From Kitasatospora sp. NBC_01287 (lineage in GTDB: Bacteria; Actinomycetota; Actinomycetes; Streptomycetales; Streptomycetaceae), in the NCBI RefSeq assembly GCF_026340565.1, contig NZ_JAPEPB010000001.1, positions 806,001 through 870,000 of the forward strand: a stretch of DNA of 64,000 nt, in the 5' to 3' direction. The notes under the pieces are model-generated. The model searched no databases. It was given only the letters and a program-made list of their open reading frames with translations, and was not told where the DNA came from. Positions 42,946 to 51,763 of this stretch are shown one piece after another. Position numbers and translations under genes: made by a program. The first letter of the stretch is position 1. Every line of letters starts with the position of its first letter.

Positions 42946-43842
42946 ATGCTGTCCGTCAACGGTCGCTCCAGCCTGCCCAGCCGCGCCACCATCAAGCGCG
43001 CCGTCGCCATCGCCGTCGTCGCCGGTGTCGGCGCCGGCCTGCCCGTGATCGCCGCCACCGGCGCCAGCGCGGCCCCGCTCCACCAGGGCGGCTACGGCCA
43101 CCACCACGGTGCCGGCCACGCCTACACCGCTCCCCAGGCCGCCACCCACCAGCAGGCTCCGGTCCAGCGGACCTCCGCCCCGGCCCCGGCCGCGCCCGCC
43201 GCTGCCGCGCAGGCCACCCCGGCCCCCGCCGCCGCGCCGGCCGGCTACACCGTGGCGAGCGGCGACTGGCTCTCCAAGATCGCCACCACCCACAACGTCC
43301 AGGGCGGCTGGCAGAAGCTGTACGACCTGAACAAGTCCGTGCTGAACCAGGGTCCGGACGTGCTCTACCCCGGCCAGCACCTGGTGCTGGGCGACGCCCA
43401 GGCCGCCGCTGCCCCGCAGGCCGCCCCGGCCCCGGCCGCCGCCGCGCCCGCCAAGCAGCAGAGCGCCCCGGCCGCGCCGAGCACCAGCACCAGCACCCAG
43501 GCCGCCGCTCCGGCCGCGCCCGCCGCCGCCGTCACGGCCCCGACCGACAACAGCCCGGGCTCGCTGCAGGCGCTCGCCGCCTCCATCGTCCCGGCCGACC
43601 AGCTGGCGTCGTTCGACCAGATCATCACCCACGAGAGCGGCTGGAACGTCACCGCCACCAACCCGAGCTCCGGCGCCTACGGCCTGCCGCAGGCCCTGCC
43701 CGGCAACAAGATGGCATCGGCCGGTTCCGACTGGGCGACCAACCCCGCCACCCAGCTCAAGTGGGCGCTGCAGTACATGAACACCACGTACGGCAGCCCG
43801 AACCAGGCGTGGGCCTTCTGGCAGACCCACTCGGCGTACTGA
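42946..43842 (+). CDS. Secreted LysM protein with transglycosylase-like C-terminal domain
   Basis: The product is 298 aa. ATG at 42946 after a GAGAGGAAA SD. Signal peptide about 1-43. Ala/Pro-rich linkers flank one LysM domain (about 100-150: YTVASGDWLSKIATTHNV...LYPGQHLVLG). The C-terminal ~85 residues contain HESGWNVTATNPSSGAYGLP, the lysozyme-like Glu motif of SLT/Rpf-type muralytic domains. It binds peptidoglycan through LysM and probably cleaves glycan strands during growth or germination. Controlled by the c-di-AMP riboswitch and followed by a strong terminator. Confidence 0.9.
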   Translation: MLSVNGRSSLPSRATIKRAVAIAVVAGVGAGLPVIAATGASAAPLHQGGYGHHHGAGHAYTAPQAATHQQAPVQRTSAPAPAAPAAAAQATPAPAAAPAGYTVASGDWLSKIATTHNVQGGWQKLYDLNKSVLNQGPDVLYPGQHLVLGDAQAAAAPQAAPAPAAAAPAKQQSAPAAPSTSTSTQAAAPAAPAAAVTAPTDNSPGSLQALAASIVPADQLASFDQIITHESGWNVTATNPSSGAYGLPQALPGNKMASAGSDWATNPATQLKWALQYMNTTYGSPNQAWAFWQTHSAY

Positions 43843-43872
43843 TCACTCCGGTGATCACCAGCCGCAGCTGAA

Positions 43873-43923
43873 CCGCCCGGCCGGTCGACAGGTCCTCCAC
43901 CTGCCGACCGGCCGGCGGCTTTT
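43873..43923 (+). terminator. Strong terminator with U-run after the LysM gene
   Basis: Long stem (CGGCCGGTCGACAGGT pairing with ACCTGCCGACCGGCCG, one mismatch) followed by TTTT. A smaller hairpin TGATCAC-TCCG-GTGATCA overlaps the stop codon at 43840-43857. Confidence 0.85.
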
Positions 43924-44120
43924 CGGCGGCCACTGCTCGGCGGCCACTGCTCGGTGTCGGCCGCTCGGCGTCGGCTCCCGGCGCCGGATCTGCGGGGGTC
44001 GGATCTGCGGGGGTGGACCCTCGGCATCGGATCTGCGGTATCCCGATCCGGGATGCCGGGAGGACCCCATCACAGCCGGTAACCTGTCGATGACAGAACC
44101 GGTAGATCCGACAGGCCGTC

Positions 44121-47100
44121 ATGGGGTTACGCATGGACCGGCTTCCGCCGACGGGGCATCCCGTCCACCCGTCCGCCGCCCCGCAGCCGGAGTTCGGCGC
44201 CGAGCTGCGCCGTCTTCGGACCGAGCGCGGCCTCTCGCTCAGCGCGCTCTCCCGACTGCTGCACTACAGCAAGGGCTATCTCAGCAAGATCGAGAACGGC
44301 GGCAAGCCGGCCGGCCCCGATCTGGCCCGCCGCTGCGACGCGCTGCTGGACGCCCAGGGCGCACTGCTGCGCCTCGCCGACCCCGTGGCCGACGCCGAGG
44401 TCGCACCCACCGTGCCGGTGCCCCCCGTGCCGATGCACCCCGTGCCGGTGCCCCCCGCGCCGGTGCCCCCCGCGCCGATGGTCCTCGTGCCCGGGGCGCC
44501 CTCCGGGGCGGTGCCGGCCGAGCCCGACCTCCCCTGCCCGTACTTGGGCCTGGCCGCCTTCGGGCCACAGGACGCCCGCTGGTTCGCCGGTCGCGCGAGC
44601 GCGCTGGCAGCCCTGCTCGACCGGCTGGCCGAGCGTGCGGGCCACGGCCCGCTCGCCCTGGTCGCGCCGTCCGGCGCCGGGAAGTCCTCGCTGCTGCGGG
44701 CCGGCCTGCTGCCCGCGCTGCGGCGCGGCGAGCTGCCCGTCACGGAGCCCGGTCCGCGCCGGGCGGTGGTCTGCACCCCCACCGCCCACCCACTCGCCGA
44801 GCTGCGCCGCGTCCTCGCCGGCGCCTCGGCCAACGCCCCGATCAACACCTCGACCGGCGGCTCGACCGGCGCTCCGACCAACGCCCCGACCAACGCCCCG
44901 ACCGGCGGCGAGCAGGCCCGGAGCGGCCTGGTGCTGGTGGTGGACCAGTTCGAGGAGGTCTTCACCCTCTGCCAGGACCCCGTCGAGCGGCAAGCGTTCA
45001 TCCAGGCCCTCTGCGCCCTCGCCACCAGCACAGACCGCGCACCCGCCCTGGTCGTCCTCGGCGTCCGGGCCGACTTCTGCGGGCGCTGCCTGGACCACCC
45101 CGACCTCGTCCCGGTCCTCAGCCGCGGTCTGCTCGCCCTCGGCCCGATGAGCGCCACCGAGCTGCGCGAGGCGATCACCGCTCCGGCGGTGGCGGCCGGC
45201 CTGCTGCTCGAACCCGGCCTGGTCGAGGTGCTGCTGCGTGACCTCGGCCTGGCCGGCGTCCCGCACCAGGGCGGCTCGCCGGAGGAGTCCGACGCGCTCG
45301 GCGCCGCTCCGCTGCGGGCCGGGCCGGCCGGGGTGCTGCCGCTGCTCTCGCACGCTCTGCTCGCGACCTGGCAGCAGCGCGAGGGGCGCACCCTCACCGT
45401 CGCGGGCTACCTTCGCACCGGCGGCGTGCAGGGCGCGATCGCCGCGACCGCCGAGAACCTCTTCGCCGGGCTGACCGGCGAAGGCCGGCAGGCGGCCCGA
45501 CAACTGCTGCTCCGCCTGGTCCACGTCGGCGAGGAGAGCGAGGCGACGCGCCGGCCCGTGCCGCTCGACCAGCTCCGGGGCCCGGGGGGCACCGGCAATC
45601 CGGCCGCGCCCGTGCTCGACGCCTTCGTGCAGGCCAGACTGCTGACCGTCGACAGCCAGACCGTACTGATCACCCACGAGGCGCTGCTGCGGGCCTGGCC
45701 CCGGCTGCGCGGCTGGCTGCAGGCCGACCGGGCCGGCCTGCTGGTCCGCCAGCAGCTCGCCGAGGCCGCCGCCGAATGGGAGCGCACCCGCCATGATCCC
45801 GCCCTGCTCTACCGGGGCAGCAGACTCGCCACCGCCGTCGAGCATCTGCACGATCCGCGACGACGGGCCGAACTGACCCCGGGCGAAGTCGAGTTCCTGA
45901 CCGCAGGTCACCAGCAGGAGGCCGAGCGGCAGCGGACCGCGCGGCGCCAAGCCCGTCGGCGACGCCAACTGCTGGTCACCCTCGCGGTGCTACTGGTGCT
46001 GGCCGTCACCGCGAGCGCCACCGCCTACCGGCAACGGGCCGCCGCCTTCGCCGAGCGCCGGACCGCGCTCTCCAAGGCACTGGCCGCCGAATCGGCCGGG
46101 CTCGCGGCCGGCCGGCCCGAGGCCTCGATGCTGCTGGCGGACGAGGCCTTCCGCACCGCGCCCACCACGGAGGCGCGCGGCGCGCTGCTCAGCACCCAGT
46201 CGCAGGCCTTCGCGGGCCGGCTCTTCGGCCACACCGGGCCGGTCAACGCCGTCGCGTTCAGCCCGGACTCCACCCGGCTGGCCACCGCGAGTTCGGACGG
46301 CACGCTGAAGCTCTGGCAGCCCGCGGACCGGCGGCTCGACACCACCCTCACCGGCCACGGCGGACCGGTGCGCGCCGTCGCGTTCAGCCCCGACGGCCGG
46401 ACCCTGGCCTCCGGCAGCAGCGATGGCACCGCGCGCCTGTGGGACCTGACCGGCCGTCAGCTGCCGGTCACCCTCTTCGGTAACGGCGGCGGCGTCCGCT
46501 CGGTGGCGTTCAGTCCAGACGGCCGGACCCTGGCCTCCGGCGGGGCCGACCGCGCTGTCCGGCTCTGGGACACCACCAGCCACACCCTGCTCGCCACCCT
46601 CACCGGCCACAGCGACGAAGTCCTCGGCCTGGCGTTCAGCCCCGACGGCCACACCCTCGCCTCCGCCTCCGCCGACCATGACATCCGGCTCTGGGACACC
46701 ATCGGCGACAGGCTGCTCGGCGCGCTCACCGGCCACAGCGACGAAGTCCTCGGCGTGGCGTTCAGCCCCGACGGCCACACACTCGCCTCCGCCTCCGCCG
46801 ACCGCACCGTCCGCCTCTGGGACACCACCAGCCACACCCTGCTCACCACCCTCACCGGCCACAGCGACGACGTCAATGGCGTGGCCTACACCGACGGCGG
46901 CGCCACTCTGGTGAGCGCGAGCGGCGACGGCACGGTCCGGCTCTGGGACCTGGCCACCCGCCGGATCACCGCCACCCTGTGCGGTCACACCGACTACGTC
47001 CAGGGCGTGGCCGTCAGCCCGGACGGTGCCGTGATCGCCACCGCCGGCTTCGACCAGACCGCCGCGCTCTGGCGGCCCGGCGCGTCGGCGCTCACCGCGC

Positions 47101-48074
47101 ACCCGTTCACCGAGATCTGGCAGAGCGCCATCAGCCCCGACGGCCGCACCGTCGCGGCGGCGGACGCCGCGCACACCGTGCGGCTCTGGGACGTGGCCCG
47201 GCACCGGCCGGCCGGTACGCTCGGCGGTCATAGCGGCTCGGTCTTCGGTGTCGCCTTCAGCCCGGACGGGCGGCTACTCGCCTCCGCCGGCGCCGATCAG
47301 ACCGTCCGCTTGTGGGACCTCGCAAGTGGCAGCCAACTGGCGGTGCTCAGCGGCCATCAGGGCTCGGTCTTCGCCGTGGCCTTCAGCCCGGACGGGCAGT
47401 TGCTCGCCTCGGCGGGCGAGGACCGCACCGTGCGCCTCTGGGACGTCCGCACCCGGCGACCGGTGGGCGTGCTGAGCGGGCACACCGACTTCGTGAACGC
47501 GGTCGCCTTCAGCCCGGACGGCCGACGCCTGGCCTCCGGGAGCGATGATCTGACGGTCCGGCTCTGGGACGTCGCCGACCGGCGGCTCGCCACCACGCTG
47601 ACCGGGCACACCGGCGCGGTGCGCGCCGTGGCCTTCGCCCCGGACGGCCGCACCCTGGCCAGCGCCGGGAACGACGGCACCGTCCGCACCTGGGACACCC
47701 ACGACCACGCACCTGGCGCCATCCCCACCGCCATCGCGACACTCACCGGGCACACCGGGTCGGTCCGCGGCATCGCGTTCGCCCCCGACAGCCGCACCCT
47801 GGCCAGCGCCGGGAACGACGGCACCGTCCGCACCTGGGACACCCGCGACCGCACCCTCACCGCCACCCTCACCGGCCACACCGACGCCGTCTGGTCGGTG
47901 TCATTCAGCCCGGACGGCCGCACCCTGGCGAGCAGCGGCAGTGACGGCACCGTGCGCCTGTGGAACGCCAGCACCGAGGACCGTGCCGCCGAGATCTGCC
48001 GGTTGCTGGGCGTGGTCAGCCCGGAGCAGTGGGCCCGACTGCTCCCCGACCAGCCCTATCGGCCCGGCTGCTGA
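44121..48074 (+). CDS. HTH - nSTAND NTPase - TM - 14x WD40 protein
   Basis: The product is 1317 aa. An XRE-type HTH (about 24-75, FGAELRRLRTERGLSLSALS) is followed by a Pro/Val repeat linker (95-130). The nSTAND1-type NTPase has CPYLGLAAFGPQDARWFAGR, Walker A APSGAGKSS (about 182-190) and Walker B LVLVVDQFEEVF (about 270-280). A predicted TM follows at about 613-635. Fourteen WD40 repeats (about 700-1290) fit two 7-bladed propellers; repeat 8 has lost GH. STAND proteins are ligand-triggered oligomerising switches. The DNA-binding domain plus TM suggests a membrane-tethered sensor-regulator; a defence role is possible. Start could also be 44133. Confidence 0.9.
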   Translation: MGLRMDRLPPTGHPVHPSAAPQPEFGAELRRLRTERGLSLSALSRLLHYSKGYLSKIENGGKPAGPDLARRCDALLDAQGALLRLADPVADAEVAPTVPVPPVPMHPVPVPPAPVPPAPMVLVPGAPSGAVPAEPDLPCPYLGLAAFGPQDARWFAGRASALAALLDRLAERAGHGPLALVAPSGAGKSSLLRAGLLPALRRGELPVTEPGPRRAVVCTPTAHPLAELRRVLAGASANAPINTSTGGSTGAPTNAPTNAPTGGEQARSGLVLVVDQFEEVFTLCQDPVERQAFIQALCALATSTDRAPALVVLGVRADFCGRCLDHPDLVPVLSRGLLALGPMSATELREAITAPAVAAGLLLEPGLVEVLLRDLGLAGVPHQGGSPEESDALGAAPLRAGPAGVLPLLSHALLATWQQREGRTLTVAGYLRTGGVQGAIAATAENLFAGLTGEGRQAARQLLLRLVHVGEESEATRRPVPLDQLRGPGGTGNPAAPVLDAFVQARLLTVDSQTVLITHEALLRAWPRLRGWLQADRAGLLVRQQLAEAAAEWERTRHDPALLYRGSRLATAVEHLHDPRRRAELTPGEVEFLTAGHQQEAERQRTARRQARRRRQLLVTLAVLLVLAVTASATAYRQRAAAFAERRTALSKALAAESAGLAAGRPEASMLLADEAFRTAPTTEARGALLSTQSQAFAGRLFGHTGPVNAVAFSPDSTRLATASSDGTLKLWQPADRRLDTTLTGHGGPVRAVAFSPDGRTLASGSSDGTARLWDLTGRQLPVTLFGNGGGVRSVAFSPDGRTLASGGADRAVRLWDTTSHTLLATLTGHSDEVLGLAFSPDGHTLASASADHDIRLWDTIGDRLLGALTGHSDEVLGVAFSPDGHTLASASADRTVRLWDTTSHTLLTTLTGHSDDVNGVAYTDGGATLVSASGDGTVRLWDLATRRITATLCGHTDYVQGVAVSPDGAVIATAGFDQTAALWRPGASALTAHPFTEIWQSAISPDGRTVAAADAAHTVRLWDVARHRPAGTLGGHSGSVFGVAFSPDGRLLASAGADQTVRLWDLASGSQLAVLSGHQGSVFAVAFSPDGQLLASAGEDRTVRLWDVRTRRPVGVLSGHTDFVNAVAFSPDGRRLASGSDDLTVRLWDVADRRLATTLTGHTGAVRAVAFAPDGRTLASAGNDGTVRTWDTHDHAPGAIPTAIATLTGHTGSVRGIAFAPDSRTLASAGNDGTVRTWDTRDRTLTATLTGHTDAVWSVSFSPDGRTLASSGSDGTVRLWNASTEDRAAEICRLLGVVSPEQWARLLPDQPYRPGC

Positions 48075-48311
48075 GCCGGCAGAGAAGCGCAGCTCAGCAG
48101 GGGTTTCCCAGAGCGTTTCCCGTTTCCCGGTGATTGGGCGACAGCTGTCCACTGGACACCACCGGGAGCCGGCGACCACTCTCGAAGCACCGTCAGTCGC
48201 GGCGCTGTCGCGGCAGTCGCCGCAGCGGTTCCACAGCCCTGCGGCCCTGACGGTTCATCAGTGACCACCATGCCCCGTGCCCTGTGCCCCGTGCTCTCTG
48301 GGAGCCCCGCC

Positions 48312-49289
48312 ATGCCCACCTTGCCTACCATGCCCACCTCGAACGCACCGAACGCACCGAACGCCGACGTGAGCGCCGTCCTGCACGCTGCCACGGTCCG
48401 GGCCAGGCTCCGCGTCGCGCTCACCACCATCGCCTGCCTGCTCCTGCTGCTGACCGGGCCGCCCGTGGCCGCCCACGCCGCGCCGGCCACGGGCCGTGCC
48501 GGGCCCGTGCCGGACAGCGCCTACCCGGGCCAGGCCGCCGACACCGGCGAGTGCGCGCCGCTCGCGCCGGGTGCCTCGGCAACGGCCGAGAGCGCGGTCC
48601 GAGCCGCCTGCGGGCAACTCGGTGTCTGGTACACCTGGGGCGGCGGCCACGGCGCGACCCCGGGCGCGACCTACGGCTACCCCGACGGGGTCGATCCGGC
48701 CAGCGACCATGACGGTGAGCGCCTCGGCTTCGACTGCTCCGGCCTGGTCCGCTACGCCTACGCCCAGGCCACCGGGCAGGACTTGCTGAACGGCGATGCC
48801 GGCCAGCAGTTCTACACCCCGCACACGGCCCAGCGCTTCACCCCCGAGCAGGGCGGCGGCCCGCTGCTCCCCGGCGACCTGCTCGCCTACGGCAGCTCCG
48901 ACAACCTCCACCACATCGCCATCTACCTGGGCGCGGGCAAGATGGTCGAGGCCCGCCAGTCCGGCACCCACATCATGGTCAGCGACGCCCGGCTCGGCGG
49001 CGACTACTTCGGCGCGGTCCGGATCGACCCGGGCCCGGTGTCCGGAACCACCGAGCAGACCTGGGGCACCGGCGTCTGGACCCACGCCCAGCCGTCCACC
49101 GACAGCCCCCGCGTCTACGCCTTCGCCGACGCCACCACCGTGCGGGTCTCCTGCCAGGAGCACGCCCAGAGCGTCACGGCCGAAGGCATCACCAACGACG
49201 CCTGGTCCTACCTGCCCGACTACCGGGCCTGGCTGAGCAACATCTATCTCCAGGGCCCGGCCTGGCTCGACTCCGTCCCCACCTGCTGA
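48312..49289 (+). CDS. Secreted NlpC/P60 peptidase with SH3-like domain
   Basis: The product is 325 aa from the ATG at 48312 (GGGAG 7 bases upstream); upstream GTG/ATG codons lack an SD. Signal peptide with a long n-region (cleavage about 55-60). Catalytic Cys in GFDCSGLVRYAYAQATG and His in NLHHIAIYLGAGKMVEA, with WYTWGGGHG before the Cys. A C-terminal beta-rich SH3b-like domain (about 255-325) contains two cysteines. Likely a D,L-endopeptidase cutting peptidoglycan stems. A Cys-containing secreted protein gene begins 11 bases after its stop. Confidence 0.9.
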   Translation: MPTLPTMPTSNAPNAPNADVSAVLHAATVRARLRVALTTIACLLLLLTGPPVAAHAAPATGRAGPVPDSAYPGQAADTGECAPLAPGASATAESAVRAACGQLGVWYTWGGGHGATPGATYGYPDGVDPASDHDGERLGFDCSGLVRYAYAQATGQDLLNGDAGQQFYTPHTAQRFTPEQGGGPLLPGDLLAYGSSDNLHHIAIYLGAGKMVEARQSGTHIMVSDARLGGDYFGAVRIDPGPVSGTTEQTWGTGVWTHAQPSTDSPRVYAFADATTVRVSCQEHAQSVTAEGITNDAWSYLPDYRAWLSNIYLQGPAWLDSVPTC

Positions 49290-49300
49290 GGAGAACTCCC

Positions 49301-49753
49301 ATGTCCTGCCTGCCCACCTTCCGCACCGCGGCGGTCACCGCCGCTCTCGCCCTCGGCGCCGGTCTGCTGATCGCCGCCCCGGCCGGCCCGGCCTCGGCCT
49401 CGGCCGCCGACTGCGCCGGCGGGGCCAACGGCTTCACCGACATCTCCGACAGCGCCTCCGGCACCGTCCAGCGCTCGATCTCCCACCAGGGCGACACGAT
49501 CACCCTGCAGTCCACCGGCGGCAAGGGCTTCGCGAAGATCGAGGGTGCCACCCGCTCCGGCGAGAGCATCTGGATGGACTGGACCCGCGACGGCGGCCAC
49601 ACCTGGCTCCAGTGCGGCCCGTTCGGCGTCGACCACGGCGACGGCTCCACCAAGACCTCTGCTGCCAAGACCACCAGCTCCGACCCGAACTACCGGTTCC
49701 GCGCCTGCGGCCTGACCCTCGACCAGGCGATCAGCTGTACCGACTGGTGGTAG
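49301..49753 (+). CDS. Small secreted protein with four cysteines
   Basis: The product is 150 aa. SD GAGGAG 8 bases upstream. Signal peptide ends near ASASA (about 35). The mature ~115-residue beta-rich domain has four Cys (ADCAGG, LQCGPF, RACGLT, SCTDWW) that could form two disulfides. No catalytic motif seen. Co-transcribed with the NlpC/P60 gene, so it may be a partner, inhibitor or immunity-like factor for the peptidase, or a wall-associated structural protein. Confidence 0.75.
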   Translation: MSCLPTFRTAAVTAALALGAGLLIAAPAGPASASAADCAGGANGFTDISDSASGTVQRSISHQGDTITLQSTGGKGFAKIEGATRSGESIWMDWTRDGGHTWLQCGPFGVDHGDGSTKTSAAKTTSSDPNYRFRACGLTLDQAISCTDWW

Positions 49754-49765
49754 ACCACGCGGCCC

Positions 49766-49822
49766 GGGGCCGTGCGCCCCGCTCGGGCCAGGCAGGGCGG
49801 GCCGAGCGGGGCGCACGGCCCC
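49766..49822 (+). terminator. Very strong hairpin terminator
   Basis: A perfect 21-bp stem (49766-49786 and 49802-49822) with a 15-base loop, 12 bases after the stop of the cysteine-containing protein gene. Confidence 0.9.
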
Positions 49823-50001
49823 GCGCGGCGAGCAGCAACGCGGTGAAGGTCCTGCTCACCGAGCCGCGCTCGCCCCATACGCCGTTTCGCTGGACGCCGT
49901 CCGCTGTAGGAGCTGCCGCGGCGCCGGCTTCGGATCAGGTTCCTCGACCATCAGCAGTGATCGCCGAGCACGCCGAGCAGTTCCAGCGGCGCTGACCGGT
50001 G

Positions 50002-50841
50002 TCAGCGGAACGCGGCGATATTGCGGGCGGCCCAGTCGGCGAACGGGCGCGGGGCGCGGCCGAGGACGCGCCGGACGTCCGGACTCACGCGCAGTTCGGC
50101 CGGGTTCGGGGAACCGAGGATGTCCAGGGTGTCCTCGGCGAGCTCCGCCGGCATGGTCCGGGCCATGGCGGCCTTGGCCTCGTCGCGGGTGAGCTCGTGG
50201 AACCGCACTGGCGAGCCCAGCGCGGTGGCGATGGCCGCCGCCTGCTGGCGCGGCGTGATCACCTCCGGGCCGGTCAGCTCGTACACGCCACCGGTGTGCC
50301 GGTCATCCAGCAAGCAGGCCGCCGCGACGTCCGCGATGTCCGCCGGGTCGATGATCGGCACACCGATGTCGCCGAAGGGAGCGGCGACGACCCGCCGCGC
50401 GCGGATGGAATCGGCCCACCACAGGGCGTTGGAGGCGAAGCCGCCCGGCCGCAGGACGGCCCACTCCAGGCCGGACTTGCGCAGCACGTCCTCCAGCGCG
50501 CGCATCGCGATCCGCGTTGCGCCGAAGGGCCTGGTCGCCGCGCCCTGTGTGGAGAGCAGGACGACCCGACGGACCCCGCCGGCCTCGGCTGCGCCGATGA
50601 TGTCGGCCGGGCCGGCTCCGGCGGCGTGCAGGTCGCCGGACAGCAGCAGGAACAGCGATTTCGCTCCGGCCAGCGCGGGCTCAAGGCCGGCGGGCTCGGC
50701 CAGGTCGGCCACCACGTGGCGGACGCCGTCCGGCACCGCCGCCGCGTGCCGTGACACCGCCGTCACCCGCTGGCCCGCCTCGGCCAATGCCCGGGTCAAC
50801 GGCCGGCCCACATTCCCGGTAGCCCCGGTCACCACGATCAT
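50002..50841 (-). CDS. NmrA-family NAD(P)-binding protein (QorB-like)
   Basis: The product is 279 aa. Rossmann motif MIVVTGATGNVGRPLTRAL, typical of NmrA-like and QorB-type NAD(P)H quinone reductases, followed by VVLLSTQGA and WAVLRPGGFASNAL. No SDR catalytic YxxxK. Divergent from an HxlR regulator with a conserved Cys, the arrangement of QorR/qor2 pairs. Likely a quinone or aldehyde stress reductase or redox sensor. Confidence 0.87.
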   Translation of the reverse strand: MIVVTGATGNVGRPLTRALAEAGQRVTAVSRHAAAVPDGVRHVVADLAEPAGLEPALAGAKSLFLLLSGDLHAAGAGPADIIGAAEAGGVRRVVLLSTQGAATRPFGATRIAMRALEDVLRKSGLEWAVLRPGGFASNALWWADSIRARRVVAAPFGDIGVPIIDPADIADVAAACLLDDRHTGGVYELTGPEVITPRQQAAAIATALGSPVRFHELTRDEAKAAMARTMPAELAEDTLDILGSPNPAELRVSPDVRRVLGRAPRPFADWAARNIAAFR

Positions 50842-50900
50842 GTCCAGCTCCTTGTCCAGTGCCTTCTGTGGCCTTCACGGTAGGAGTCCGGCTAACTCTT

Positions 50901-50914
50901 GGTAAGTACATACC
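50901..50914. promoter_or_regulatory. HxlR operator candidate
   Basis: GGTA-AGTACA-TACC inverted repeat, followed by another AGGTAAG (50918-50924), in the 91-base divergent region. HxlR/YodB-type repressors bind GTAC-centred dyads; assignment is from position and form. Confidence 0.6.
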
Positions 50915-50932
50915 TTTAGGTAAGCTCAACAC

Positions 50933-51304
50933 GTGACGGGAAGCGCGCAGCACACACGGGCCGAGGCGGGGGAACGGTATGAGGTGTTTCACACCGAGTG
51001 CCCCGCGCGTGATGTGGTCGACCATGTGACCAGCAGGTGGGGTGTCTGGGTGCTGATCTCCTTGCGGAGCAACGACCTCCGGTTCTACGAGCTGCGCGAG
51101 AGCATCCAGGGCATCAGCGAGAAGATGCTCGCCCAGACCCTGCGCGCACTGGTCCAGGACGGGCTGCTCCGGCGGGAGGTCGAGCCGACGACGCCGCCCC
51201 AGGTCACCTACGGGCTGACCGAGTTCGGCCGGGACGTCGGCGAGCCGCTGGCGGAGCTGTTCGACCGGATCACGCGGCGGCTGTCGCCGCGCGACGCCGG
51301 ATAG
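50933..51304 (+). CDS. HxlR-family regulator with conserved redox Cys
   Basis: The product is 123 aa, GTG start. The HxlR winged helix has CPARDVVDHVTSRWGVWVL, LRFYELRESIQGISEKML and LVQDGLLRREV. The single Cys (about residue 23), just before helix 1, is the position used by YodB, HypR and QorR for thiol or quinone sensing. Expected to repress the divergent NmrA-type gene and itself. Confidence 0.92.
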   Translation: MTGSAQHTRAEAGERYEVFHTECPARDVVDHVTSRWGVWVLISLRSNDLRFYELRESIQGISEKMLAQTLRALVQDGLLRREVEPTTPPQVTYGLTEFGRDVGEPLAELFDRITRRLSPRDAG

Positions 51305-51763
51305 CGTGGGAGCGGCCACCACCAAAGCGCATCCAATCTGTCCGAGCGCCCCACGGCCCGAGACCTTGGTACGGCCGGTCCGCCAGGAGGCGGGCTTGAC
51401 TCACGCTCAGCTCGCGCCGAGGCGGCCGGTGTTGTGCGCCGACGGGCCGGTGAGGTTCGGGCCGAGCGACCGGCAACTGTGCGACGAGACGACCGGCTGG
51501 TCGCGCCGCGCCACGCACTCACCGTGGGACACGTCGGCTCATGGGATGTCCGTCAAGACGTCACCGCCGGGGTCCGACGATGCTCTGCGATCCACACCAT
51601 GGGCATCGTCGGGGCCGGCATCCGGGTTTCGATGTTCTGATCCGAGCCCCTCCGGCCCAGGCCCGCGACAGCGAGCAGCCCTCCGACGGCAATACCTGAC
51701 GACAGGTCGGATGCTGCCGTGGCGACGTAGGTTGCGCGGAGTCCACCGCATCCGCAACCGCGG
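51305..51763. other. Intergenic region, possibly holding gene remnants
   Basis: About 460 bases of lower GC than the neighbours. A minus-strand frame reads YVATAASDLSSGIAVGGLLA into a charged tail, reminiscent of a short membrane-protein end. It is open only because it runs out of the Ogt gene region, with no start or SD. A plus-strand frame (from 51306) has no coding character. I suspect a degraded gene but cannot name it. Confidence 0.3.
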
